A stretch of DNA of 64,000 nucleotides from Streptomyces roseus (GTDB lineage: Bacteria > Actinomycetota > Actinomycetes > Streptomycetales > Streptomycetaceae). The notes beneath the pieces are model-generated. The model was not told where the DNA came from, ran no database searches, and worked only from the letters and a program-made list of their open reading frames with translations. Of this stretch, positions 7,406 to 15,673 are shown in pieces (within the stretch, counting starts at the first letter, position 1; the number at the start of each line of letters is the position of its first letter). A program made the translations under genes and the position numbers. The stretch is taken from assembly GCF_001044425.1 (NCBI RefSeq), contig NZ_LFML01000037.1, positions 1-64,000 of the forward strand, read 5' to 3'.

Positions 7406-8812
7406 TCAGTTCCCGTAGGCCTTGGCCGCGTCCGCCTCCAGTCTGGCCTGTGTACCCGCCACGTCCGACGGGTTCGCCAGGAAGTCCTGGAGCGCCTTCC
7501 ACTCGCCGGCCCCCGGGGTCCCGCCGAACGCCGCCGGGGCCTGGTCCGACATGTCGAAGCGGAAGTCGTCGCCCGCCGCGATCAGGGCCTTGGCGATGTC
7601 CCGCTGGATGGGGTTCGGATAGGCGCCCGGGTCCACCGCCTTGTTCGCGGAGATGAACCCGCCCTCGCGGGCCTGGATCTCGCCCGCGTCCGGGGACGCC
7701 AGGAACGTCAGCAGCGCCTGCGCGCCCTTCGACGGCTTCAGCGCGACCGCCACGTCACCGCCCGAGATCACGGGCGGCTTGGCGCCGACCGCCGGGAAGT
7801 TGAAGACGAGGGCGTCCTGGCCGACCTTCGCCTCCGTCTGCGCGATGTTCACCGCCACGAAGTCGCCCTCGAACACCATCGCGCCCGCCGGACGGTCGCC
7901 CCCGGTGAAGGTCTGCGTCACCGACTTCGGGAACTCGGTGGCCAGCGCCCCGCTCGCCCCGCCCGCCAGAAAGTCCTTGCGCCCGAACAGCTCGCCGAGC
8001 GTGGTCAGCGCCTGCTTGACGCTCTCGTCCGTCCACTTGATCTCGTGCTTGGCCAGCTGGTCGTACTTCTGCGGACCCGCCTGGGAGAGGTAGACGTTCT
8101 CGAACCAGTCGGTGAGCGTCCAGCCGTCCGCGCCGGCCACCGAGACGGCCGGGGTGCCGGAGGCGGAGAGCGTGTCGGCCGCCTGCACCAGTTCCTTCCA
8201 GGTCTTGGGGGGCTCCACGCCCGCCGCCTTGAAGGCCTTCGCGTTGTACCAGATCAGCGACTTGTTGGCGGCCTTGTAGTACACGCCGTACTGGGTGCCG
8301 CCGACCGCGCCCAGCTTCTTCCAGCCGTCCGCGTAGTTCGCGTCGAGCTGCGCCTTGGCCTCCGGCCCGACCGGCTGGACCCACTTGTTCTGCACGGCCG
8401 CGGTCAGGGCGCCCACCTGCGGGAGCAGCGCCACGTCCGGCGGCTGGCCGCCCGCGATCTTCGTACCGAGGAAGGTGACGATCGGGTCCTGGGCCGGGAC
8501 GAAGGTGACCGTGGCACCGGTCCGCTTCTCGAACTCCTTGAGGACCTTCGTGAAGTTCGCCTGCTCCGGACCCGTCCAGACCGCCGCGACCTCCAGCTTC
8601 TCGCCGTCCAGACGCGGTAACGCCACCGGCGGCCTCGCCTGCGGGGACGACTCGGCGCCCTGCGGCGGGTCGGACTTCCCGTCCCCGCCCCCGCACGCGC
8701 CGAGCGCGAGCGCGCCCACGGCCGCCAGGGCCGTCCAGGCGACCGTGCGGCTCCTTCTCCGGCCGCCGGTGCGGCTACCGTCCTTCGTCCGGCCCGTTCC
8801 CTGCCTGCGCAT
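7406..8812 (-). CDS. sugar ABC importer, extracellular solute-binding lipoprotein
   Basis: A 468-residue binding protein. The N-terminus is strongly basic (KDGSRTGGRRRSR), followed by a hydrophobic core and the lipobox LALGAC, so the mature protein is lipid-anchored at Cys outside the membrane. Downstream features (AAVWTGPEQANFTKVLKEFE, IAGGQPPDVALLPQ, YNAKAFKAAGVEPPKTW, and a fold typical of family 1 sugar-binding proteins) fit a maltose-type periplasmic-binding protein. The start at 8812 is preceded by GGGGGCAGAG. It is first in the operon with the two permeases. Substrate unidentified; the family covers oligosaccharides and disaccharides. Confidence 0.92.
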   Translation of the reverse strand: MRRQGTGRTKDGSRTGGRRRSRTVAWTALAAVGALALGACGGGDGKSDPPQGAESSPQARPPVALPRLDGEKLEVAAVWTGPEQANFTKVLKEFEKRTGATVTFVPAQDPIVTFLGTKIAGGQPPDVALLPQVGALTAAVQNKWVQPVGPEAKAQLDANYADGWKKLGAVGGTQYGVYYKAANKSLIWYNAKAFKAAGVEPPKTWKELVQAADTLSASGTPAVSVAGADGWTLTDWFENVYLSQAGPQKYDQLAKHEIKWTDESVKQALTTLGELFGRKDFLAGGASGALATEFPKSVTQTFTGGDRPAGAMVFEGDFVAVNIAQTEAKVGQDALVFNFPAVGAKPPVISGGDVAVALKPSKGAQALLTFLASPDAGEIQAREGGFISANKAVDPGAYPNPIQRDIAKALIAAGDDFRFDMSDQAPAAFGGTPGAGEWKALQDFLANPSDVAGTQARLEADAAKAYGN

Positions 8813-8828
8813 GGCTCTGCCCCCGATG

Positions 8829-8850
8829 CCCGTGGTGTGCCCGTGGTGTG
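8829..8850. repeat. 11-bp perfect tandem repeat upstream of the importer operon
   Basis: CCCGTGGTGTG occurs twice back to back (8829-8839 and 8840-8850), just upstream of the binding-protein start. It could be a regulator site or chance; there is no clear LacI-type palindrome here. Confidence 0.4.
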
Positions 8851-8941
8851 ACCTGTCGTGTGACTCGCCCCACAAGGTCTACGCCGAGCCGCGTACCCCC
8901 GCAATACCGCGTCGAACCGCGCCGCGCGCCCGCGGGCGGGT

Positions 8942-11900
8942 TCAGGGCGCGGGCGGGAACAGCACGGGTATCGCCGAGACCAGGTGCGAGGCCCGGTCCA
9001 GGGCGCTCGCCAGCAGCGCCAGGTCGGTGGGGCCGTTGCCCAGCTCGCGCACCGGCCGGCGGGCCGGGGGATCACCCATCCGCTCCCACTCCACCGGGAC
9101 CACCGTCGGCCGCTGCGTCGCCGTCCGCGGGATCCGGCCGGTCACCCGGCCGCCCTGGAAGGGGACCGTCCGCCCGTCGCGGTAGCGCAGCCGGCCGCGG
9201 CCGGGGCCCGGCTGGTCGGGAGCGTCCAGCTCGATCCGCAGCGGGTTCGTCCGGGCCAGCTCGGTGTCGGCCGTACGGTCGGGGCGGGCGCTGGTGGCCA
9301 CCAGGTGCACCCCGAGCCGGGCGCCGTCGCGGGCCACCGCCTCCAGCGCCCGTACGACGGACCCGGCGGCGGGGCGGCCCGCGCTGCCGAGCCCCGGCGC
9401 GACCAGCGCGTCGAAGTCGTCCACCAGCACCACCAGTCTGGGCAGGGGGCTGGGGCCGGGCGGGTCGGCGCGCACGGCGGAGGCGCGCAGCCGCAGCGTG
9501 CCGGTGCGCTGGGAATCGAGGTCGCCGAGCAGCTCGCCGGGGCTGGGCTGGCGGGGTGCGACCATCCGGTCGGAGACCTCCCGCCGGGCGTGCCACTCGG
9601 CGAACGCGGCGCCGTCCAGGAGCTCGGCGCGCCGTTTCAGCTCGGCCCCCAGGGCTTGGGCGAACTCCCGCATGCGCAGGGGGTCGCAGGCCACGAGGTG
9701 GGCGCAGACGTGCGGGAGCTCGGTGCACGGCCGGAGCCCGTCGCCGCGCTCGCCGCCGGCCCCGTCGAGGAGCAGCAGCCCGAGCCGGTCGGGGCGGGCG
9801 GCCGCGGCGAGGGAGGCGGCCACCGAGCGCAGCAGCTCCGTACGGCCGCTGCCGGCGGGCCCCTCGACGAGCAGGTGCGGGCCGTCCTGGACCAGCTCGG
9901 CGCCGACCGGGCCGCGCCGTCCGCTGCCGAGCACGAGCTCGGCGCGGCCGCCGACGCCCTGCCCCTGGTCGGTGGCGGCGGCCCAGCGGGCCATCAGGGA
10001 GGCCGGGGTGGCCCGGGCCAGTCCCAGCTCGTCCAGCAGGCGGGCGGTGTTCGGGAGGGCTGCGGCGACGGCCTGGCGGGGTCCGGAGGGGGAGGGCTCG
10101 GCGCGCAGCGGGGCGAGGGAGCGGGCGAAACGCTCGGCCCAGGCGGCGGAGACGGCATCGGCGGTGGCGGTGGTCCCGGGCGGGGACGGCTTGCCGCCGG
10201 TCACCGTGAACGTCCGTACGGTGGTGGCCACATCACCGCTGAGCAGGGCGACCGCGCCACAGGTCCGGAAGGCGGGGACGCTCGCGCAGGCGGCCTCGTA
10301 CGTCTCGGCGAGCGGGGAGGCGGGCGTGGCGGCCGGTGCCTCGGCGAGCACGAGGAGGTGGATACCGGCGGCCGGGCCGTGCGCGGCGAGCCGGCCGGTG
10401 ATGTCGTGCAGCGCGGCGGCGCCGGGATCGCCGTCGACGACGACGAGCGTGTACGGGCCCGGGTGGGCCTCGCCCGGGGAGCCCTCGCCGAGGGGTCTCC
10501 CGCCGAGGGGGCTCTCGTCGAGGCGGCGGGTCAGCTCGGCGGTCCGGGCGGCCGCCTGGTCGCGGTCGTACGCGAGGAGCAGGCGGCAGTCCTGGCCGTG
10601 CGCGGGCCGTACGTGCGGCAGCCAGCCGAGCCAGCCCCAGTCGGCGCGCCGCTCGGGGAGGGCGCGGGCGCGGTCGGCGGCGAGGAGGACGATCTCCAGC
10701 TCGCCGGGCCCGTGCAGGGCGGCGAGCTGGGCGATCACGCAACGGGCGACGCCGGTCAGCCGGGCGCGGGGACCGGCGATGCCGAGGGCGCCGACCTCCT
10801 GGAACGCGATCCGGCTGCCGGCCCCGAGCCCGACGTCGAGCCGCCCCGGGCCCCGGGACCACAGCCGCCGGGTGGGCCCGAGCGCGGCGAGCAGCAGAGC
10901 GGCGGGATCGTCGGCGTCGGGTGCGGCGGCCGGGACGGCTTCGGCGGCGGCGCCCTCGTACCCCGGATCCTCTTCCCCGCGGACCCATTTGCGGGCCCAG
11001 GCGCCGAGCCCGCGCTTGCGCGGCCGCTGTCCGGCGTCGTCGACGCCCTCGCGGGAGCCGGGGGAGCCGTACTCCGCCCCGGCCCGGCCCGTACCGGGCG
11101 CGCCGATGTGCAGGCCGGCGCCCGACCCGACCCCGGAGGCGGCGCCGCTCCACCCGGACCCGTTGGTGTCGGAGTCGGGGCGTACCCCGGAGCCGTGCGC
11201 GGGGGCGCCGGTCCGGGAGGGGGTGGGGTGGGGGGAGGGAGCCTCGGGGTGGGCGGGTGCGTCGGGCTCGCCGGGCCGGCCGGAGGCGGAACCGGGCGCG
11301 CCCGCCCGCGGGCCGCCCTGGCCGGCCGGCAGGGACAGGTGGCCTTCCAGGTCCGGGACCAGGGGGAGGGGGGCCGGGGCGTCGGGGGCCAGGCGGAGCG
11401 TGGATTCGCCGATGCGCAGCAGCGCCCCCGGCGCCAGCGCCACCGGCTGCGGGCCCACCGGCGCGCCGTCCACCGTCGTACCGTTCGTGGAGTTCAGGTC
11501 GGCCACGGCCACGCGGCCGTCCGGCATCACCGTCACCGCGCAGTGCAGCCGCGACACGTCCGGATCGTCCAGCGGGACATCGGCGTCCGCCGAGCGCCCG
11601 ATCCGGATCGCCCCGGGGTGCAGCAGGTGCACCCCGCCCGCGTCCGGCCCCGCCACCACGTGCAGCTGCGCGCCGTCCGCCCCGACGGGCAGGACGTCCC
11701 CGTCCGGCAGGACGCCCGGCACCGGCGCGCCCAGCCCCAGCACCGCCCCGTCGACGAGCGGCGGCTCGCCGAGCACCCGCCGCTGGAGGTCGAGCCGCTC
11801 CGTCCCGGCGTACAGCACGACCGTGCCGCCGGTGTCGGGGCCGCCGACGGTCGCCGCGAGCCCGGAGGCCACGGCGGCGAGCGCGGTGCCCACGGGCGCG

Positions 11901-11977
11901 GTGACGAGCACGTCACAGCCGGCGGGCGCGGTCTGGTGGCCGCTGCGCGACCCAAGGACGGTCAGCCGGATCTGCAT
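8942..11977 (-). CDS. FHA-domain FtsK/SpoIIIE (EssC-like) ATPase
   Basis: A 1011-residue protein. The first ~100 residues resemble the ubiquitin-like/FHA N-terminus seen in EssC. Residues ~110-190 form an FHA phosphothreonine-binding domain with RIGRSADADVPLDDPDVSRLH and LNSTNGTTVDG. A ~130-residue Pro/Gly/Ser-rich linker follows, then two FtsK-like ATPase modules; the second keeps Walker A GPAGSGRTE and Walker B RLVVLVDDFDALV, while the first looks degenerate. EssC-type ATPases drive type VII secretion in firmicutes, but no membrane segment is evident before the ATPase modules, so this may be a soluble relative. The start at 11977 begins the conserved fold directly. It is divergent from two Ser/Thr kinase genes, whose products could create the phosphothreonine its FHA domain binds (inference). 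Confidence 0.85.
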   Translation of the reverse strand: MQIRLTVLGSRSGHQTAPAGCDVLVTAPVGTALAAVASGLAATVGGPDTGGTVVLYAGTERLDLQRRVLGEPPLVDGAVLGLGAPVPGVLPDGDVLPVGADGAQLHVVAGPDAGGVHLLHPGAIRIGRSADADVPLDDPDVSRLHCAVTVMPDGRVAVADLNSTNGTTVDGAPVGPQPVALAPGALLRIGESTLRLAPDAPAPLPLVPDLEGHLSLPAGQGGPRAGAPGSASGRPGEPDAPAHPEAPSPHPTPSRTGAPAHGSGVRPDSDTNGSGWSGAASGVGSGAGLHIGAPGTGRAGAEYGSPGSREGVDDAGQRPRKRGLGAWARKWVRGEEDPGYEGAAAEAVPAAAPDADDPAALLLAALGPTRRLWSRGPGRLDVGLGAGSRIAFQEVGALGIAGPRARLTGVARCVIAQLAALHGPGELEIVLLAADRARALPERRADWGWLGWLPHVRPAHGQDCRLLLAYDRDQAAARTAELTRRLDESPLGGRPLGEGSPGEAHPGPYTLVVVDGDPGAAALHDITGRLAAHGPAAGIHLLVLAEAPAATPASPLAETYEAACASVPAFRTCGAVALLSGDVATTVRTFTVTGGKPSPPGTTATADAVSAAWAERFARSLAPLRAEPSPSGPRQAVAAALPNTARLLDELGLARATPASLMARWAAATDQGQGVGGRAELVLGSGRRGPVGAELVQDGPHLLVEGPAGSGRTELLRSVAASLAAAARPDRLGLLLLDGAGGERGDGLRPCTELPHVCAHLVACDPLRMREFAQALGAELKRRAELLDGAAFAEWHARREVSDRMVAPRQPSPGELLGDLDSQRTGTLRLRASAVRADPPGPSPLPRLVVLVDDFDALVAPGLGSAGRPAAGSVVRALEAVARDGARLGVHLVATSARPDRTADTELARTNPLRIELDAPDQPGPGRGRLRYRDGRTVPFQGGRVTGRIPRTATQRPTVVPVEWERMGDPPARRPVRELGNGPTDLALLASALDRASHLVSAIPVLFPPAP

Positions 11978-12428
11978 CGCCGTCAGCGGTCCCTTCTGCG
12001 CGGTGCGCGGTGCGTGCGCCCGGCAGGGGTGCGACGGGGCATGGCCGCCCCGATCAACCCCCCACCCGGCACGGCGCGTCGTCCGGTCAGGTCTGCCCGG
12101 AACGCGGGCTCCCGTCCCGGCCGTTCCGTACGGGTGCATCCTCGCACCTGTCGCCGACAACACGCCCGGCGCCCGGCAATAAATGATCTTGAATGATCAC
12201 ACCCCCGCACATGTCGCGTACACGCCCGGGCGCGTGGCCCGGCCGAAAAGTGGAACGCGGGCGGGGGAAAATCACCTCCGGCATACCCCTCAAACCTCAC
12301 CCTTCGTACAAATGTGCGGCAACCAACCTCCGGCGCCCCGCGTCTTCCCCGACGGCACCCCCTAGAGTGGGCCGGAAAAACGCACCACGAAACGAACCAC
12401 AGCAGGACGACAGCAGGGAGCGCGAGAC
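11978..12428. promoter_or_regulatory. divergent control region between the FHA-FtsK gene and pkaA
   Basis: There is no convincing gene in these 451 bp. The middle is locally AT-rich and holds AATGATC twice at 10-bp spacing (12182-12188 and 12192-12198), with TGATCA at the second copy. Such same-face direct repeats suit a regulator or an upstream promoter element. The - strand start of the FHA-FtsK transcript is probably here but cannot be fixed. Confidence 0.45.
12363..12368 (+). promoter_or_regulatory. -10 box of pkaA
   Basis: TAGAGT is a canonical streptomycete -10 hexamer (TAGRRT). It would give a leader of about 55 nt before the GTG at 12429. No good -35 is visible. Confidence 0.5.
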
Positions 12429-14201
12429 GTGCGGCCAGTCGGCAGCAAGTACCTGCTCGTAGAGCCGCTCGGACGCGGCGCCACGGGCACCGTCTGGCGT
12501 GCCAGCCAGCGGGAGACGGCCGGCGCGGAGGCGGCGGTCGCCGGGCAGCCCGGCGAGACCGTGGCCATCAAGGTCCTCAAGGAGGAGCTGGCCCAGGACG
12601 CGGACATCGTCATGCGCTTCCTGCGCGAGCGCTCGGTCCTGCTGCGCCTGACGCACCCCAACATCGTGCGCACCCGCGACCTCGTCGTCGAGGGCGACCT
12701 GCTCGCCCTGGTCATGGACCTGATCGACGGTCCGGACCTGCACAAGTACATCCGGCAGAACGGCCCCTTCTCGCCGGTCGCCGCGAGCCTGCTGACCGCC
12801 CAGATCGCGGACGCGCTCGCCGCCAGCCACGCCGACGGCGTGGTCCACCGCGACCTGAAGCCCGCCAACGTGCTGCTCGACGAGCGCGGCGGCCAGATGA
12901 AGCCGATGCTCACCGACTTCGGCATCGCCCGCCTCGCCGACTCCCCGGGGCTGACGCGCACGCACGAGTTCGTCGGCACGCCCGCGTACGTCGCCCCCGA
13001 GTCCGCCGAGGGGCGTCCGCAGACCTCCGCCGTCGACATCTACGGCGCCGGCATCCTGCTCTACGAGCTGGTCACCGGACGGCCGCCGTTCGCCGGCGGC
13101 ACCGCCCTCGAAGTCCTCCACCGCCACCTCAGCGAGGACCCGCAGCGGCCGCCGAACGTGCCCGAACCGCTCTGGATCGTCATCGAGCGCTGCCTGCGCA
13201 AGGAGCCGAACGAACGCCCCAGCGCCGAGAACCTGGCCCGCGGCCTGCGCGTGGTCGCCTCCGGCATCGGCGTGCACAGCGCCCCCGCCGAGGTGGAGGC
13301 CGCCCTCGGCGTCGGCGCGCTGCTGGCGCCCGACCCCTCGCCGGCGCCGGTCCCCGAGACCCCGGGTGCGGGCGGCGCCGCCGAGGCGACCCAGGTGCTG
13401 CCCGGCCGGATCGGCGCCGCCCCGCCGATGGGCGCGTACGACCCGAACGGCATGACCAGCGTGCTCCCGCCGGTCGGCGCGGCCGACGCCACCTCCGTGC
13501 TGCCGAGCACGGGCCGCCCCGGTGGCCCGGGCGGCCCGGGCGCGGACCCGACCTCGGTCATGCCCCCGGTGCAGCAGCCGGACCAGCCGCACCCGTGGCA
13601 GTCCCAGATGCGGGCCGCGCGCGACCGCAACGAGCAGACGCAGATGCAGTACCTCGACCCGGGCGAGGACCCGCTGCGCCGGCGCCCGCAGCGGCAGGCG
13701 CCCCCGCCGCCGCAGCGGCCCCAGCAGCCCCCTCAGTACCGCCAGGGCCCGCCGCCCCCGCCGTACCAGCAGCAGCCGCCGTACCAGCAGCCTCCGCAGC
13801 AGCCGTACTACCAGCAGCAGCCGCCGCCCCAGCACTACCAGCAGCCGCAGCAGCCTCCGTACCAGCAGCCGCCCCAGCGGCAGGCCCCGCAGCGGCAGCA
13901 GCCCCCGCAGCAGCAGCCCCCGCAGGCCCCGCCGCAGCGCCGCGAGCCGCGCGAGCCGCGCCCGCGCAGCGCCAACCCGATCAAGATCCCGGGCCTGGGC
14001 TGCCTCAAGGGCTGCCTGGTCATGATCCTGCTGTTCGTGGTGGCGGGCTGGCTGGTCTGGGAGCTCACCCCGCTCCAGGAGTGGGTCGGCACCGGCAAGG
14101 GCTGGTTCGACCAGCTGTGGACCTGGGGCTCCGACATCGTCGACTGGGTCACCGCCCTCGGCGACTCCACGGGCGGCGGCTCGGGCGGCGGCACGCCCTG
14201 A
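12429..14201 (+). CDS. pkaA: membrane Ser/Thr protein kinase (PkaA type)
   Basis: A 590-residue Hanks-type kinase. Residues ~1-275 form the catalytic domain: Gly loop LGRGATGTVW, the Lys in TVAIKVLKEE, catalytic HRDLKPANVLLD, DFG in TDFGIARLAD, and APE. The next ~270 residues are low complexity: an Ala/Pro/Gly stretch and then a long Pro/Gln/Tyr-rich tract of PPYQQ-type units. A single transmembrane helix (LVMILLFVVAGWLVWEL) near residues 535-552 leaves ~40 residues outside. There are no PASTA repeats, so it is not a PknB/StkP orthologue. The order of two tandem kinases, 590 and 419 residues, matches S. coelicolor pkaA-pkaB. GTG start with an upstream AGGGAG. It is divergent from an FHA protein gene, a plausible phospho-partner. 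Confidence 0.9.
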   Translation: MRPVGSKYLLVEPLGRGATGTVWRASQRETAGAEAAVAGQPGETVAIKVLKEELAQDADIVMRFLRERSVLLRLTHPNIVRTRDLVVEGDLLALVMDLIDGPDLHKYIRQNGPFSPVAASLLTAQIADALAASHADGVVHRDLKPANVLLDERGGQMKPMLTDFGIARLADSPGLTRTHEFVGTPAYVAPESAEGRPQTSAVDIYGAGILLYELVTGRPPFAGGTALEVLHRHLSEDPQRPPNVPEPLWIVIERCLRKEPNERPSAENLARGLRVVASGIGVHSAPAEVEAALGVGALLAPDPSPAPVPETPGAGGAAEATQVLPGRIGAAPPMGAYDPNGMTSVLPPVGAADATSVLPSTGRPGGPGGPGADPTSVMPPVQQPDQPHPWQSQMRAARDRNEQTQMQYLDPGEDPLRRRPQRQAPPPPQRPQQPPQYRQGPPPPPYQQQPPYQQPPQQPYYQQQPPPQHYQQPQQPPYQQPPQRQAPQRQQPPQQQPPQAPPQRREPREPRPRSANPIKIPGLGCLKGCLVMILLFVVAGWLVWELTPLQEWVGTGKGWFDQLWTWGSDIVDWVTALGDSTGGGSGGGTP

Positions 14202-14237
14202 ACCGGGCGTCCAAAGCGTTGGGTTGTTGATTTGTCG

Positions 14238-14268
14238 ACTTCTGGGACGTGATTTCGCCCCCAGAAGT
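14238..14268. other. 9-bp hairpin in the pkaA-pkaB gap
   Basis: A perfect inverted repeat, ACTTCTGGG (14238-14246) with CCCAGAAGT (14260-14268), has a 13-nt loop and lies in a noticeably AT-richer gap. No U tract follows, so it is more likely an operator or attenuator element than a strong terminator. Confidence 0.4.
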
Positions 14269-14350
14269 GAAGGTCGCCGTGTTCCGGGGCGTTCAACCCC
14301 CATCCGGCCGCGTAGCTTTGGTGCGTACGCCAGCCGCTGAGGGAGCAGTC

Positions 14351-15610
14351 GTGGCACGGAAGATCGGCAGCCGGTACACCGCGCACCAGATCCTGGGGCG
14401 CGGCAGCGCGGGCACGGTGTGGCTGGGCGAGGGGCCGGACGGGCCCGTCGCCGTCAAACTGCTGCGCGAGGACCTCGCGTCCGACCAGGAGCTGGTCGGA
14501 CGCTTCGTCCAGGAGCGCAGCGCGCTGCTCGGCCTGGACCACCCGCACGTGGTGTCCGTCCGCGACCTCGTCGTGGACGGCAACGACCTGGCCCTGGTCA
14601 TGGACCTCGTCCGCGGTACGGACCTGCGCACGCGCCTCGACCGGGAGCGCCGGCTCGCCCCGGAGGCGGCCGTGGCGATCGTCGCGGACGTCGCGGACGC
14701 GCTGGCGGCGGCGCACGCGGCGGGGGTCGTGCACCGGGACGTGAAGCCCGAGAACGTCCTGCTGGACATGCAGGGGCCGCTGGGGCCCGGCGGCTCGCAC
14801 CCGGCGCTGCTGACCGACTTCGGGGTGGCCAAGCTGATCGATTCGCCGCGGCGGGCGCCGTCCGGGGCGCCGGGAGCGCGGGCCTCGGCGACGACGACGC
14901 GGATCATCGGTACGCCGGACTATCTGGCTCCGGAGATCGTCGAGGGCCTGCCGCCGCGGGCCGCTGTCGACATATACGCGCTGGCCACGGTGTTGTACGA
15001 GCTGCTGGCGGGGTTCACCCCGTTCGGCGGGGGGCACCCGGGCGCGGTCCTGCGCCGGCATGTGACGGAGACGGTGGTTCCGCTCCCCGGCATCCCCGAC
15101 GAGCTGTGGCAGCTGATGGTGCAGTGCCTGGCGAAGGCGCCGGCCTCCCGGCTGCGGGCCTCGGAGCTCTCGCTGCGCCTGCGGGACCTGCTCCCCCTGC
15201 TGGCCGGCATGCCGCCGCTGGACGTGGACGAGCCGGACGAGCCCGAGCCGGAGCAGTCGTCGGCTGAGCCCGCCCCGGAGGCCGAGTCCCCCCGGCGGCG
15301 GGGCGTGGTCCCGCTGGTGCCGGGCTCCGCGACCGACTCGAACCGGGACACCCACACCTCGATGCGGGTGCCGGGGCCGGACGAGCTGGCCGGGGGCGCG
15401 CTGGGCACGGCCCGGGTCCCGCGCCCCGCGGGCGGCCACCGCCCGGGCTCCGCCCGCCACCGCGCCGAGACGGCCCGCAAGCGGCGCCTCGCGCTCACCG
15501 CGGGGGCCGTGGCGCTGGCCGCGGCGCTCGGCGTGGGCACGTGGCTGGCCACCTCCGGCGACGAGCCCCCGCCCCAGGACACCAAACACTCCACCCCGGC
15601 CAAGCCGTAG
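14351..15610 (+). CDS. pkaB: membrane Ser/Thr protein kinase (PkaB type)
   Basis: A 419-residue Hanks-type kinase. The catalytic domain covers ~1-270: Gly loop LGRGSAGTVW, Lys in VAVKLLRED, catalytic HRDVKPENVLLD, DFG in TDFGVAKLID and the APE-loop YLAPEIVEG. A ~100-residue acidic/Pro linker follows, then one transmembrane helix (LALTAGAVALAAALGVGTWL) and a short outer tail. The start is the GTG at 14351, preceded by GAGGGAG at good spacing; an in-frame upstream ATG has none. A possible own promoter lies upstream (TTCAAC 14292, TAGCTT 14313, 15-bp spacer). It closely resembles the upstream kinase through the catalytic domain, so the two probably arose by duplication. It is convergent with the oxygenase gene. 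Confidence 0.9.
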   Translation: MARKIGSRYTAHQILGRGSAGTVWLGEGPDGPVAVKLLREDLASDQELVGRFVQERSALLGLDHPHVVSVRDLVVDGNDLALVMDLVRGTDLRTRLDRERRLAPEAAVAIVADVADALAAAHAAGVVHRDVKPENVLLDMQGPLGPGGSHPALLTDFGVAKLIDSPRRAPSGAPGARASATTTRIIGTPDYLAPEIVEGLPPRAAVDIYALATVLYELLAGFTPFGGGHPGAVLRRHVTETVVPLPGIPDELWQLMVQCLAKAPASRLRASELSLRLRDLLPLLAGMPPLDVDEPDEPEPEQSSAEPAPEAESPRRRGVVPLVPGSATDSNRDTHTSMRVPGPDELAGGALGTARVPRPAGGHRPGSARHRAETARKRRLALTAGAVALAAALGVGTWLATSGDEPPPQDTKHSTPAKP

Positions 15611-15637
15611 CCGGGGGCCGACCCCGCAGCCGCACTC

Positions 15638-15663
15638 GGGCGCGGGGGAGGGCCCCCGCGCTC
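15638..15663. terminator. bidirectional terminator between pkaB and the oxygenase gene
   Basis: A 9-bp perfect GC stem (15640-15648 with 15653-15661), extended by a wobble and a GC pair, closes on an AGGG loop. It sits midway between the two convergent stop codons. Confidence 0.7.
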
Positions 15664-15673
15664 CCGTACCGGG

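Noticed and set aside
13735..13930. Dense short repeats resembling a CRISPR-like or minisatellite array
   Set aside because: The repeats are CAGCAG/CCGCCG codons for the Pro/Gln/Tyr-rich linker of the first kinase, in frame with it; there are no constant-length spacers.
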